Source of the DNA: an uncultured Caldilineales bacterium
GTDB taxonomy: Bacteria; Chloroflexota; Anaerolineae; JAAEKA01
DNA length: 64,000 nt
NCBI GenBank assembly: GCA_937907455.1
Contig: CALESQ010000111.1
Coordinates: 37,062-101,061 of the forward strand
Reading direction: 5' to 3'
In this document: positions 56,836 to 64,000 of the stretch, piece by piece
Numbering within the stretch: position 1 is the stretch's first letter
Layout: the number at the start of each line of letters is the position of its first letter
Notes under the pieces: model-generated
Databases searched by the model: none
The model's input: the letters and a program-made list of their open reading frames with translations, nothing else
What the model was told of the DNA's origin: nothing
Program-made: the position numbers and the translations under genes

Positions 56836-58106
56836 TTGCGCACCCTCGTGATTTCTAGCTCGCGACCAACCAGGCCGTCGCCCAGCAGGATGACCTCCTC
56901 CTCGTTCAGGCAGCCGTAGCCGGTCGAGGCGTGGGCGAAGGCATACTTGACCGGCACCTTGACGGCGTAGACCAGGCCGACTTGCTTGTAGGCAGGTATA
57001 GCAAAGCCTCTGGCAGTTTCATAAGACAGGCTCCAGGAACTCAGCGGCCTGGGGCTGATCTTGATTTTTTGGCCAGCTTTTGCGTCGCCCCATTCGTAAT
57101 CCTCTTTCTTAACGCCGCGGTACAGTACGATCTCGTCATCGGGACCTAAGCCCTTTTCTTTGAAAAACTCCTGAGTGCGGCGGTAGACAGAGTTGTAGGC
57201 GGCGCGGATGTTTCGCGCGCCTTCCTTTGCGTTTTCCGGGTACATCCGCCTGGTGTCTCTTACGGCGCTCATGCCCGTAGTGACCTGGATGTGCGCAGCG
57301 TCCTTTGACGAGAACCGTTCGAGCGCTTCTACCTGCATCACGTCTTGCCAACTGCCGTGGTCGTTGCTGGTGTTAGCCCAAGCTCGTTGAATTTCGTGTG
57401 CTAAGTCGGCGTCTAGCCCATCACGAGTCAGTGCTGTTTCGCCGGCAGTTTTCACGTCTTCTCTTTGTTGCTTGTGTGCCGCATTGTCTGGACTGTATCC
57501 ATGCGGAAACGTCAACAAAGCGCGCTCGCGCTCAGAGTAGTAATCGTTGATGATTTGCGGCGAAAGCGGCGTTCGTCTCGCCTCTAGCCTGTCCACCCAG
57601 CCCATGCTTGGCATCGCCTCTTTGAGCTGGTCAGAAATCTCCTGCTCGCGCACCGCATCCAGAAACTCCTGGTTCTCAAAAGGAGCCGCTGGGTCAAATT
57701 CCTCAAGCGTGATGATGCCCGTTTCTCCCTGCACAGCCTGGATAACAATGCGTCCGACGCGCTCGCCATCTTTGGTGTAATCAGCCAAAACGGTGAAGGT
57801 AACAGCGTCGCTCCACTCGCCGCTCCAGCCTCTGGTCCAACTGATCATCACCTCGGCGTCGTACCCTTGCACAGCGAGGGCTTGTTTGAGGCGCTCTACG
57901 TTGCCGCCGGCCGCGCCAAAGGTGTCCAGGCGGTCGATGTCCTCTTGGTGCGTCCCGCTGCGAAACTGGACGTTGCTGGCAGAACCGCCGGCCGTGCTCG
58001 TATCATCCACCCACTGCCCGCCGTCCGGACTGCCCTTGGGTGCGCGCGGTTGGCTGGGGTTGTACTTCTTCTCAGTTACCGAGATGCGGGAGACGATGAT
58101 CTTCAC
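56832..58106 (-). CDS. GGQW-tagged ADP-ribosyltransferase
   Basis: The product is 424 residues. After the tag YNPSQPRAPKGSPDGGQW (about 14-31) comes a domain of about 170 residues and then an ADP-ribosyltransferase: VYRRTQEFFKEKGLGPDDEI, VLYRGV (catalytic Arg), RPLSSWSLS (S-x-S) and LNEEEVILLG (ExE). All three elements are present. Probably a virion-carried toxin or host-modifying effector. GTG at 58106 behind GGAGAAG; the open frame reaches 58193. Confidence 0.78.
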   Translation of the reverse strand: MKIIVSRISVTEKKYNPSQPRAPKGSPDGGQWVDDTSTAGGSASNVQFRSGTHQEDIDRLDTFGAAGGNVERLKQALAVQGYDAEVMISWTRGWSGEWSDAVTFTVLADYTKDGERVGRIVIQAVQGETGIITLEEFDPAAPFENQEFLDAVREQEISDQLKEAMPSMGWVDRLEARRTPLSPQIINDYYSERERALLTFPHGYSPDNAAHKQQREDVKTAGETALTRDGLDADLAHEIQRAWANTSNDHGSWQDVMQVEALERFSSKDAAHIQVTTGMSAVRDTRRMYPENAKEGARNIRAAYNSVYRRTQEFFKEKGLGPDDEIVLYRGVKKEDYEWGDAKAGQKIKISPRPLSSWSLSYETARGFAIPAYKQVGLVYAVKVPVKYAFAHASTGYGCLNEEEVILLGDGLVGRELEITRVRK

Positions 58107-58108
58107 GG

Positions 58109-58552
58109 TCAGCTTCTCCGTTCCAGGCGCACGCGCGCCCAAACGTCGCCCGTCCCGCTTGGCTCGACGGCGGGAGACGAAACGTTGAACCACAAGCCGC
58201 CGAGCTTGATGGCGAACGCCTCTTGCACCGTCGCCACATCGGCGGACAAAACGTACAACTCCAGCGAACCGGCCGGCGCGACACCGGCGGCGACCATCGT
58301 GCGCAGGTCGTCCGAGCTTTGCAACGGCACGATGTAGATCACCTCGCCGACAAAGTACCCGCTCGCCTCGAACGCGTCCAGGTCGTTCAGCACCGCGCCG
58401 CTGCCCGTCAGGATGCCGTCGCGCGACGCGTCAAACGCGTAGCCGGCCGGCAGCGACCAGTCGGCCAGCGGCGGGACTACGCTCATCGTTGGCTTGCCAT
58501 AACGCAACCAAGCCCGGCGAAAAATTGCCTTGACCTTGAACGACAGGCTCAT
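58109..58552 (-). CDS. Head-tail connector-like protein
   Basis: The product is 147 residues (SGYFVGEVIYIVPLQSSDDL, LRTMVAAGVAPAGSLELYVL), beta-rich, between DUF1360 and the tail genes, where head-closure or neck proteins are found. Low sequence evidence, positional call. Confidence 0.5.
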   Translation of the reverse strand: MSLSFKVKAIFRRAWLRYGKPTMSVVPPLADWSLPAGYAFDASRDGILTGSGAVLNDLDAFEASGYFVGEVIYIVPLQSSDDLRTMVAAGVAPAGSLELYVLSADVATVQEAFAIKLGGLWFNVSSPAVEPSGTGDVWARVRLERRS

Positions 58553-58884
58553 CGTCTCAACCTCTCGACACCTTCATGCGCCACCACGGCCAGGCCGCTC
58601 GCCGCCAGCACCAGCCTCAGCCAGTACACGGGGGTCAGCGGAAGCGCCAACAGCAGCGCCGCCCAAAACGACATGCACCACACGCACGTCCACAGCTCGG
58701 CCACGGCGTTCGTCGCCACCTTCGTCGCCTCCGGCTGGCCGTCGTTGCCGCGCGTCACCACCGAGCGCACGCCCAGGCGGTAGCGCAGCCGACTGAAGAC
58801 CGCGCCGGGGCCGTCCTCGTTGACCAGCATGTACGCCAGCCGCCAGGAGGCCAGGCCCAGGATCACGAAGTCAAGCGTCGTCAC
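58549..58884 (-). CDS. DUF1360-like membrane protein
   Basis: The product is 111 residues. LDFVILGLASWRLAYMLVNE then PGAVFSRLRYRLG and ELWTCVWCMSFWAALLLAL match DUF1360, with CxxC between helices. I chose the GTG at 58884 behind AGGA rather than the upstream ATG at 58908. Known from phages and Firmicutes sporulation; role unknown. Confidence 0.7.
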   Translation of the reverse strand: MTTLDFVILGLASWRLAYMLVNEDGPGAVFSRLRYRLGVRSVVTRGNDGQPEATKVATNAVAELWTCVWCMSFWAALLLALPLTPVYWLRLVLAASGLAVVAHEGVERLRR

Positions 58885-59086
58885 GATTAGGTTCCTTCTC
58901 GACCGCATAGGCCCACTCGCCATCGGCAAAGACGCCCACAGTCGTGACGCGCTGGCGGCGGGAGGCATCGGCGCCGCTGTAGCTCAGCACCAGCGCGCCG
59001 TCGTCCAGCGCGAAGGTGTTGGCCTCCACGTTCTCCAGCGGCTCCAGCTCGCCGATGGCGTTGCGGAAGTAGACCTGGATGGTCAT
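58871..59086 (-). CDS. Hypothetical protein, 71 residues
   Basis: TIQVYFRNAIGELEPLENVE and a beta-rich rest. Coupled to both neighbours. Similar small proteins are found in late phage operons without a known function. Confidence 0.5.
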   Translation of the reverse strand: MTIQVYFRNAIGELEPLENVEANTFALDDGALVLSYSGADASRRQRVTTVGVFADGEWAYAVEKEPNRDDA

Positions 59087-59286
59087 GGGCCGGCCTCGTT
59101 TCTTGCCTCGAACTGGATGCCGTGGTCGCCAGGGTAGGGCTGGCGGTGGTCGTTGTCGCCCAGCCAGATCGGGGCCGGGATGCCGTCAGGGAAGGCCGCG
59201 CAGAAGGGCGCCGCGCCCTCGGCAACGTGCCGGCAGAAGGTGCAGACCGGGCTGAACGGAACCCGCATGAGATCGTCAAGAATCAC
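59083..59286 (-). CDS. Cysteine-containing protein, 67 residues
   Basis: CTFCRHVAEGAAPFCAAFPD then IPAPIWLGDNDHRQPYPGDH is a pattern of small metal-binding phage proteins. GTG start overlaps the JAB-like gene. Confidence 0.55.
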   Translation of the reverse strand: MILDDLMRVPFSPVCTFCRHVAEGAAPFCAAFPDGIPAPIWLGDNDHRQPYPGDHGIQFEARNEAGP

Positions 59287-60097
59287 GGTGCGCCTCTCTT
59301 GTGTAGGTGAACGGGCAGGCGGCGCCCAGGCGGTCTTCGATTGAGACCCAGACCTCGTGCCAGAAGCGGTCGTTGACGTACTTGAGCGTGCTGCTGTCAG
59401 CGTAGTACGACAACTCGCTGACTTCGCCTGAGTAAACCTGGGGGAAATACCGGCGTCTCTGCTCGGTTTCCGCTTCTCTGATCATGCCGGCCAGGAGACG
59501 CCACTGGTCGTTGTCCAGCTTGCCGGACTTGTTGTGCATGATGTGGACATAATTAGCTGTCACGGCGCGTATCTCAGCCAGGCCCGTGCTAAACAGGGCC
59601 CGAGCGTCCGCTGGAGAAAGCGATGAGTCATACTGCGGGTGGTTGTGGGTCAGGGTTGCGCCAGGGAACTGCGCAGTCTCAGAAAGAGACCAGTTAATGG
59701 AACTTGCGTCTCCTCGCTTGGTAAAAAGCAGCTTGCCGTCGGCGTTAAACACGGCGCCGATTTCCCATGTGGGAGCGAGGAGCCTTAGCTTTTTCTCAAA
59801 ATTATCCAAAGCCATGTTTTCTTCAGCCTCTAAATCGGCGAGGCGCTGCAACTCTACTCGCCGTTGCCTTTGATCTTCTTCCGCCCTCCATATCGCCATC
59901 GCTTCTCTGTCATTCACCGCATTGGCGTAAGGATCGACGCTACCGCCTGCCCCATCCTTCGGCGCGAACTGGCCGCCGCGCGGGTCGCCGGCTGGGTGGC
60001 GGTTGACGCGCGACTCGTCCCACGCCTTCTCTTGCGCGCGCCGCTCGATCCCGGCAAAGCCGAACGCATCCCGCAGGTGGGCCAGTTGGTCGCTCAT
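59276..60097 (-). CDS. GGQF-tagged JAB/MPN-like effector
   Basis: The product is 273 residues. A tag variant VNRHPAGDPRGGQFAPKDG (about 31-49) is followed by a long helix and a domain with GATLTHNHPQYDSSLSPADA, then EIRAVTANYVHIMHN. The THNHP...LSPxD pattern fits a JAB/MPN-like metallo-hydrolase seen in polymorphic toxin and phage head-associated proteins. The function is inferred from this motif only. Confidence 0.6.
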   Translation of the reverse strand: MSDQLAHLRDAFGFAGIERRAQEKAWDESRVNRHPAGDPRGGQFAPKDGAGGSVDPYANAVNDREAMAIWRAEEDQRQRRVELQRLADLEAEENMALDNFEKKLRLLAPTWEIGAVFNADGKLLFTKRGDASSINWSLSETAQFPGATLTHNHPQYDSSLSPADARALFSTGLAEIRAVTANYVHIMHNKSGKLDNDQWRLLAGMIREAETEQRRRYFPQVYSGEVSELSYYADSSTLKYVNDRFWHEVWVSIEDRLGAACPFTYTREAHRDS

Positions 60098-61164
60098 TTC
60101 GCACACCACTCCTTGACCGCCTCAATCACCAGCCCCTGCTCGGCCTCGCTCATGCCGGCGAACATAGGCAGCGTCACCATGCGTCGCCACTCGCGCGCAG
60201 TCACCGGCGGCGTTGGCTGGTCGGCATAGGGCTTGTACAGGGTCAGCGGCTTGTAATGCACGCCGGCCGAGATGCCGCGCGCCAGCAGGTGGTCGATCAG
60301 GTCGTTGCGCCGCTCCGGCTCGGTGCGCACCACGAACAGGTGCCAGATGTGCTCTGCGCTCCAGGCCGGCAGCTCCAGGCCCGTCCCGTCCAGCTCAGCC
60401 ATGTAGCGCAGGGCGATGGCCGTGCGCTGCTCCAGCATTTCGTCAAAGCGCTCCAGTTGTGCCAGGCCGATGGCCGCCTGGATGTCGTTCCAGTGGCACT
60501 TGTAGCCGATCTCCTCGATGCAGTAGTCCCGGCCGTAGCGGTTCTGGCTGCGCTGCCAGGTGTCTCGGTCGATGCCGCACCACCTGAGCGCCCGCAGCCG
60601 GCTGGCCAGGGTCTCGTCGTCCAGCAGGATCGCGCCGCCGTCGCCCGTGGCCAGCGGCTTGACCGGGTGGAAGCTGTAGCACACGAAGTCGCCGTAGTGG
60701 TTGGGCAGCAGCGGCGCGTGGGCCGCATCCTCGATCACCGGCAGGCGCCAACTGCTCCAGGCGCTAGTGGCCGGCAGGCCGGCGTAGTCCACCGGCACGA
60801 TGGCCTTGGTGGCGGGCGTGATGACCTGGGCCACGTCCTCCGGGTCCAGGCACAGCGTCACCGGGTCTACGTCAGCGAAGACCGGCCGCGCGCCGGTGTA
60901 GGAGACGACCAGGGCGGTCGAGACGAAGGTCAGCGCCGGCACGATCACGTCGTCGCCCGGCCCCACCCCGCAGGCCAGCAGGCTCAGGTGCAGGGCCGCC
61001 GTGGCGCTGTTGACCGTGACGCAGTGGGCATAGCCGGTGCGGCGCGCCAGCTCAGCCTCGAACTCGGCGCAGCGGGGGCCGTTGCCCCACCAGCCGCTGT
61101 TAAGCACGTCCAAAACCGCAAAATTTGCGGATTCGCTGGTGGATGGTTGTAGAAGTGGGATCAC
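60094..61164 (-). CDS. DegT/DnrJ/EryC1 sugar aminotransferase
   Basis: The product is 356 residues, a PLP enzyme that aminates keto-sugars. NSGWWGNGP and VNSATAALHLSLLACGVGPG are the cofactor site, VIEDAAHAPL carries Asp146, and SFHPVKPLATGDGG carries the Schiff-base Lys169. The GTG at 61164 has AGGAGG upstream. The dispersed palindrome lies in frame and encodes SANFAVL (about residues 12-18). It sits among effector genes, so its product may decorate a virion or host glycan. Confidence 0.88.
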   Translation of the reverse strand: MIPLLQPSTSESANFAVLDVLNSGWWGNGPRCAEFEAELARRTGYAHCVTVNSATAALHLSLLACGVGPGDDVIVPALTFVSTALVVSYTGARPVFADVDPVTLCLDPEDVAQVITPATKAIVPVDYAGLPATSAWSSWRLPVIEDAAHAPLLPNHYGDFVCYSFHPVKPLATGDGGAILLDDETLASRLRALRWCGIDRDTWQRSQNRYGRDYCIEEIGYKCHWNDIQAAIGLAQLERFDEMLEQRTAIALRYMAELDGTGLELPAWSAEHIWHLFVVRTEPERRNDLIDHLLARGISAGVHYKPLTLYKPYADQPTPPVTAREWRRMVTLPMFAGMSEAEQGLVIEAVKEWCAK

Positions 61165-61180
61165 GCCGGCCTCCTGCGCA
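61089..61180. repeat. Direct repeat with 62777-62868 (aminotransferase 5' end)
   Basis: About 92 bp, covering the start of the aminotransferase gene, the palindrome and the end of the preceding small gene, are nearly identical in both places (a few base changes). Confidence 0.85.
61112..61134. repeat. Dispersed palindrome, copy 6 (inside the aminotransferase gene)
   Basis: A slightly diverged copy in the 5' part of the gene, kept in frame. Confidence 0.75.
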
Positions 61181-61340
61181 AGATAGCGGCGATGGGCTTG
61201 GCTTCTTTGGCTTCCACCGGACGCGGCGTACCTAGCAAGAAAGCGTCGGCGGGTATGCCGTCCTGATCCTTGCTCTGATGCTGTAGCGCAATCAGCCAAT
61301 CGGCGTTACGGTCGTCTTCTGTAATCAAAATCTCACTCAT
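61161..61340 (-). CDS. Small protein coupled to the aminotransferase, 59 residues
   Basis: MSEILITEDDRNADWLIALQ at the start resembles the N-terminus of the protein at 56131, and the end PIAAILRRRPA matches the end of the gene at 62849. It overlaps the upstream stop and the downstream GTG, strong evidence that it is real. Confidence 0.6.
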   Translation of the reverse strand: MSEILITEDDRNADWLIALQHQSKDQDGIPADAFLLGTPRPVEAKEAKPIAAILRRRPA

Positions 61341-62535
61341 ATCGTCTGATAACCTCCCACGGGTGGTCTGCTAACCACGAGCCGTGTACTACCGCTTCGT
61401 TTACCGCGAAAGCACCAAAGCCAGTCGTCCAATGCGAAAAAATCGCCTTGACAGGGACACGAACACCGAAAACAAGACCTACTTCGCCGTGCTTGCGGTG
61501 TAGAGCGAACTGGCTGGCTGAGTACGCGTTAGCGGAAAACGAGGACAAGGGGCGGGGCTTCACCGCTACCTTTTCGCCTCTTACTGCGTTGCTCAAGTTC
61601 GGGTGTTCCGCTTTTGACAAGATCATGCCGCGATAGAGCACAACCTCGTCTTCGGGTTTCAGCCCTTGAGATTTGAAAAACTCTTGAGTTCGCCGATAGA
61701 CAGAGTCATACGCTTTTTGCGCTTTGCTGTTCGTCTCGCGGTCTTTCTCTAGCAAAGCCGCAGCATTTGTTATGTCGTCATTGGTGCTCATGGATGCAGT
61801 TCTCTGCGCCCGATCCCATGCAACGGATTGCAGATGATCGCGTTCCTCGCCAGCCCATGCACCCCAATAGGCTTGAAACCTCCAGGCGTCGGGCGAGCCG
61901 GTGTCTTGCTTGAGAGCATTTACTCCGTCGTACCACATCCTCTCCCATTCACTTTCTGGCAAAGTTCCCGCATCAAACAGTGTCCTTTCTTGTTGCGAAT
62001 AGAACGATCCATCAGCGGGGGCCAGATCGACAAAAACACCGTGCCAACCAAGAGCATCGCGGACGCTGCTTTTTGTTATGCGTCGCTCTAGGACGTTCTC
62101 AAGATTCGGTTCATCAAAGTCAGAATAGATGTACGATCCTGAAGCGTCTTCTCCTGCCTTTACAAAGCCAAGATTGTCCTTGTCTAATCGAATTTCTAGT
62201 ATTCCGCCCCTGGTGCCGTCTAGATGGGAGTACCGAACAATCAGCATCGTTTTGGTTAGGTCTTCGTTTTTTGCAACTTGACCAACAGAGATTTCGGCGC
62301 TGTAGCCATCAACAGCAAAAAAGCTCAGAAAGTCGTTCGCGGTTTTAGCCTGCGCGCCAATGCCAACACAATCCTTCCAAAGCAAAGATGCTTCGTCGTT
62401 TTTGAACACGGCTTTTGCGCCGCCACCCTCCGCCGCCCACTGCCCGCCGCGCGGGTCGCCGGCCGGCACGCGCGGCTGATCCGGGTTGAACTTCTTCTCG
62501 GCCACCGAGACCTTGACGACGCGCAGGGTGGTCAT
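61333..62535 (-). CDS. GGQW-tagged ADP-ribosyltransferase-like protein, altered active site
   Basis: The product is 400 residues. After the tag FNPDQPRVPAGDPRGGQWAA (about 16-35) comes a domain of about 180 residues and then an ADP-ribosyltransferase-like fold: VYRRTQEFFKSQGLKPEDEV, VLYRGM, RPLSSFSANAYS. Where the sister enzyme at 56832 has NEEEV, this one has NEAVV, so the catalytic Glu may be missing. AT-richer than its neighbours. ATG overlaps the upstream stop. Confidence 0.72.
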   Translation of the reverse strand: MTTLRVVKVSVAEKKFNPDQPRVPAGDPRGGQWAAEGGGAKAVFKNDEASLLWKDCVGIGAQAKTANDFLSFFAVDGYSAEISVGQVAKNEDLTKTMLIVRYSHLDGTRGGILEIRLDKDNLGFVKAGEDASGSYIYSDFDEPNLENVLERRITKSSVRDALGWHGVFVDLAPADGSFYSQQERTLFDAGTLPESEWERMWYDGVNALKQDTGSPDAWRFQAYWGAWAGEERDHLQSVAWDRAQRTASMSTNDDITNAAALLEKDRETNSKAQKAYDSVYRRTQEFFKSQGLKPEDEVVLYRGMILSKAEHPNLSNAVRGEKVAVKPRPLSSFSANAYSASQFALHRKHGEVGLVFGVRVPVKAIFSHWTTGFGAFAVNEAVVHGSWLADHPWEVIRRYE

Positions 62536-62670
62536 TTTCGTATCACCACCGATCCGGTCTGCCCAAACACGCCAGGCCGGCCCAGCGCCTCGCCGTACTC
62601 CTGGCAGGCGCTCAGGAACTCGCCATAGTCCAGCCAGCACTGCCAGATGCCGGTCTCCCGGTCCAGGTGC
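62525..62670. repeat. Direct repeat with 63857-64000
   Basis: The 3' end of the chimera gene is the same as 63857-64000 and continues to the window edge. With the tag region it forms a repeated block of over 220 bp spaced by 1,332 bp. Confidence 0.9.
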
Positions 62671-62852
62671 TGGTCGCCGTTGCCGAACCAGGTGGCCACG
62701 TACAGCACCTGTCGCGCCGCGCCGGCCAATTGCGCCAGCTCAGCCTCGAACTCGGCGCAGCGCGGGCCGTTGCCCCACCAGCCGCTGTTCAGCACGTCCA
62801 AAACCGCAAAATTTGCGGATTTGCTGGTGGATGGTTGGAGGAGTGGGATCAC
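62532..62852 (-). CDS. Chimeric protein: aminotransferase N-terminus joined to another domain
   Basis: The product is 106 residues. The first 40 are nearly identical to the aminotransferase at 60094 (VIPLLQPSTSKSANFAVLDV, NSGWWGNGP). It then switches to AGAARQVLYVATWFGNGDQH and ends TGSVVIRK. This second part exists again at the right edge of the window (63864). Whether the chimera is functional is unknown; the 5' part came along in a duplication. Confidence 0.6.
   Translation of the reverse strand: MIPLLQPSTSKSANFAVLDVLNSGWWGNGPRCAEFEAELAQLAGAARQVLYVATWFGNGDQHLDRETGIWQCWLDYGEFLSACQEYGEALGRPGVFGQTGSVVIRK
62800..62822. repeat. Dispersed palindrome, copy 7
   Basis: Same position within the duplicated aminotransferase 5' end as copy 6, so it was duplicated with it. 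Confidence 0.8.
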
Positions 62853-63046
62853 GCCGGCCTCCTGCGCAAGATGGCGGTGATGGGCGCGTCTTTCTCGACC
62901 GGCGCCGGTGGCTTGGGTAGAAACGGCATGGTCTCCCATAGCGGGCGCAGGTCGTCCTCCGGGCCGGCTGCCTCGTCCCAGAACCATGCGTCGCTGCCGC
63001 CTACGTGGCCTTCCGGCGTGTTGATCAGCTTTTGTTCCTGAGCCAT
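62849..63046 (-). CDS. Small protein, 65 residues
   Basis: Begins MAQEQKLINTPEGHVGGSDA and ends PITAILRRRPA, as does the gene at 61161. It overlaps the effector gene before it and the chimera after it. Part of the duplicated unit. Confidence 0.55.
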   Translation of the reverse strand: MAQEQKLINTPEGHVGGSDAWFWDEAAGPEDDLRPLWETMPFLPKPPAPVEKDAPITAILRRRPA

Positions 63047-63867
63047 AGCTTGCCTCTCCATGATCCGTGGCCGGACTTGTCCAGCATGAACGCTTTTCCT
63101 GCCTCGTAATCGCCCGGCTTGATGTCTGGATTCTCGATGGCCGTGTGCGGCAGCTTGACACCAGGGATGCGGTAGTTGGCCACGTCCTGCGGCGTCCTGA
63201 ACCGGGGCCATCCGCCGGGCGGTTGATTGATGCCGTTTCTCCTGGCCCATGACAGGAACTTACCCGAAGCCTGCCGCGCGTCGTTGTTGTCGCTGTACTG
63301 AAAGCCTTGCTTTGCCCAGGCGTAGCGCCCAATCGAGATGTCAGCCTGCAATCGGATTTGGTCAACGGTCGTTTCTTTCGTCAATATCTCGATCTGCCTC
63401 TTGTACAGGTCTTGAGCGAGACCACGGTTCTGGAACTTTTGCGCAAAAACCAGTTCATCGTCCAGGCAAAAAGCTACGTCGCGGTCAAACATGAACTCTC
63501 TTTTGCTATGGCCGATTCTTTCTTTTGTGGCCGGGTCTGTCCATTTCGTTTCAATCGAGAGAGTGTTGTAATCCCGGTTTCTGCCAATGGTGATGCTCGT
63601 GTCATAGCCGGGAAGCGAAAGCATCCTTTTGATGTGGTCTTTGGTCATACCGAAACGTTGAAGTTCGTTGTCCTCATAACCCTGAGCAAAGTCCTTGACC
63701 TTGACCGTCACCTTGCCCTGGGGATGGCCAACAGGCGCAGACTCGCTACCTGCGCCACCCTCCGCCGCCCACTGGCCGCCCTGCGGGTCGCCGGCCGGCA
63801 CGCGCGGCTGATCCGGGTTGAACTTCTTCTCGGCCACCGAGACCTTGACGACGCGCAGGGTGGTCAT
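63025..63867 (-). CDS. GGQW-tagged protein with GNAT-like segment
   Basis: The product is 280 residues. The first 37 residues, including the tag FNPDQPRVPAGDPQGGQWAA, match the gene at 61333 almost exactly, then the sequence diverges completely. The middle holds KFQNRGLAQDLYKRQIEILT then IGRYAWAKQGFQYS, similar to acetyl-CoA-binding GNAT motifs. The switch right after the tag shows domain shuffling. Confidence 0.6.
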   Translation of the reverse strand: MTTLRVVKVSVAEKKFNPDQPRVPAGDPQGGQWAAEGGAGSESAPVGHPQGKVTVKVKDFAQGYEDNELQRFGMTKDHIKRMLSLPGYDTSITIGRNRDYNTLSIETKWTDPATKERIGHSKREFMFDRDVAFCLDDELVFAQKFQNRGLAQDLYKRQIEILTKETTVDQIRLQADISIGRYAWAKQGFQYSDNNDARQASGKFLSWARRNGINQPPGGWPRFRTPQDVANYRIPGVKLPHTAIENPDIKPGDYEAGKAFMLDKSGHGSWRGKLWLRNKS

Positions 63868-64000
63868 TTTCGTATCACCACCGATCCGGTCTGCCCAAAC
63901 ACGCCAGGCCGGCCCAGCGCCTCGCCGTACTCCTGGCAGGCGCTCAGGAACTCGCCATAGTCCAGCCAGCACTGCCAGATGCCGGTCTCCCGGTCCAGGT
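63864..64000 (-). CDS. 3' end of a gene repeated from 62532 (partial)
   Basis: Only the last 44 codons are visible: DRETGIWQCWLDYGEFLSAC to TGSVVIRK. The DNA is identical to the end of the chimera gene, and the following tag-protein start is also repeated. The gene continues beyond the window. Confidence 0.7.
   Translation of the reverse strand, partial: LDRETGIWQCWLDYGEFLSACQEYGEALGRPGVFGQTGSVVIRK

Noticed and set aside
1..64000. tRNA or rRNA genes
   Set aside because: I saw no cloverleaf with the conserved T-loop and no rRNA segments by eye; a tRNA scan would settle it.

Overview
The window reads as one genome of a tailed, siphovirus-like phage. It has terminase subunits, a tape-measure protein with the classic G/GT frameshift upstream, tail tube, tail tip and fibre genes, an endolysin, a repressor and a replication module. 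The likely host is a GC-rich, Anaerolineae-like member of Chloroflexota. That host call is an inference from the very high GGCC/CCGG content, the Thr/Pro linkers and lamin-tail domain of a large secreted lipoprotein, and a dispersed 23-bp palindrome that looks like a host-type genomic repeat. No capsid or portal gene is visible; they would lie outside the window. The phage may be temperate or plasmid-like: it has a ParB, an FtsK-like translocase and an XRE repressor, but its only integrase-like gene is a truncated serine-recombinase remnant.

Layout. (1) 1-16.7 kb, minus strand: sugar SDR enzyme, Com-like zinc ribbon, an endolysin cassette enclosed by 54-bp inverted repeats with an IS3 remnant, TerL with a 118-residue intein, TerS candidate, a ParB-DNA methylase disturbed by an HNH gene, RusA resolvase, MazG-like and small proteins, then iscB. 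(2) 15.66-16.24 kb: the most remarkable locus. A promoter reads through a four-repeat CRISPR-like array, then a tracr-like anti-repeat and omega-RNA-like scaffold, then iscB, all on one strand. (3) 16.7-39 kb, plus strand, early region: DUF3102 protein, a methylase with six SPPY motifs, HNH proteins, primase, replication initiator, DnaB-like helicase, Mom-like DNA-modification protein, repressor and switch promoter, FtsK, then small cassettes separated by repeated leader sequences. It ends at a strong bidirectional terminator at 38991-39023. (4) 39-64 kb, minus strand, late region: glycosyltransferase, a membrane trio containing a CHAT protease, a giant lipoprotein, fibre and tail genes, tape measure, G/GT, tail tube, connectors, and a series of proteins sharing a short NPxQPRxPxG...GGQW tag followed by unrelated C-terminal domains (ADP-ribosyltransferase, JAB-like, GNAT-like). 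The last look like virion-associated effectors, with tandemly duplicated and recombined gene pieces between them.

How the parts fit: the minus-strand late genes build and package the virion and probably carry effectors into the host. The plus-strand early genes replicate and modify the DNA (several methylases, a Mom/Com-like pair). The CRISPR-IscB locus looks like an RNA-guided nuclease caught between a single-guide omega-RNA and a Cas9-style crRNA/tracrRNA system, with no cas1 or cas2 in the window.
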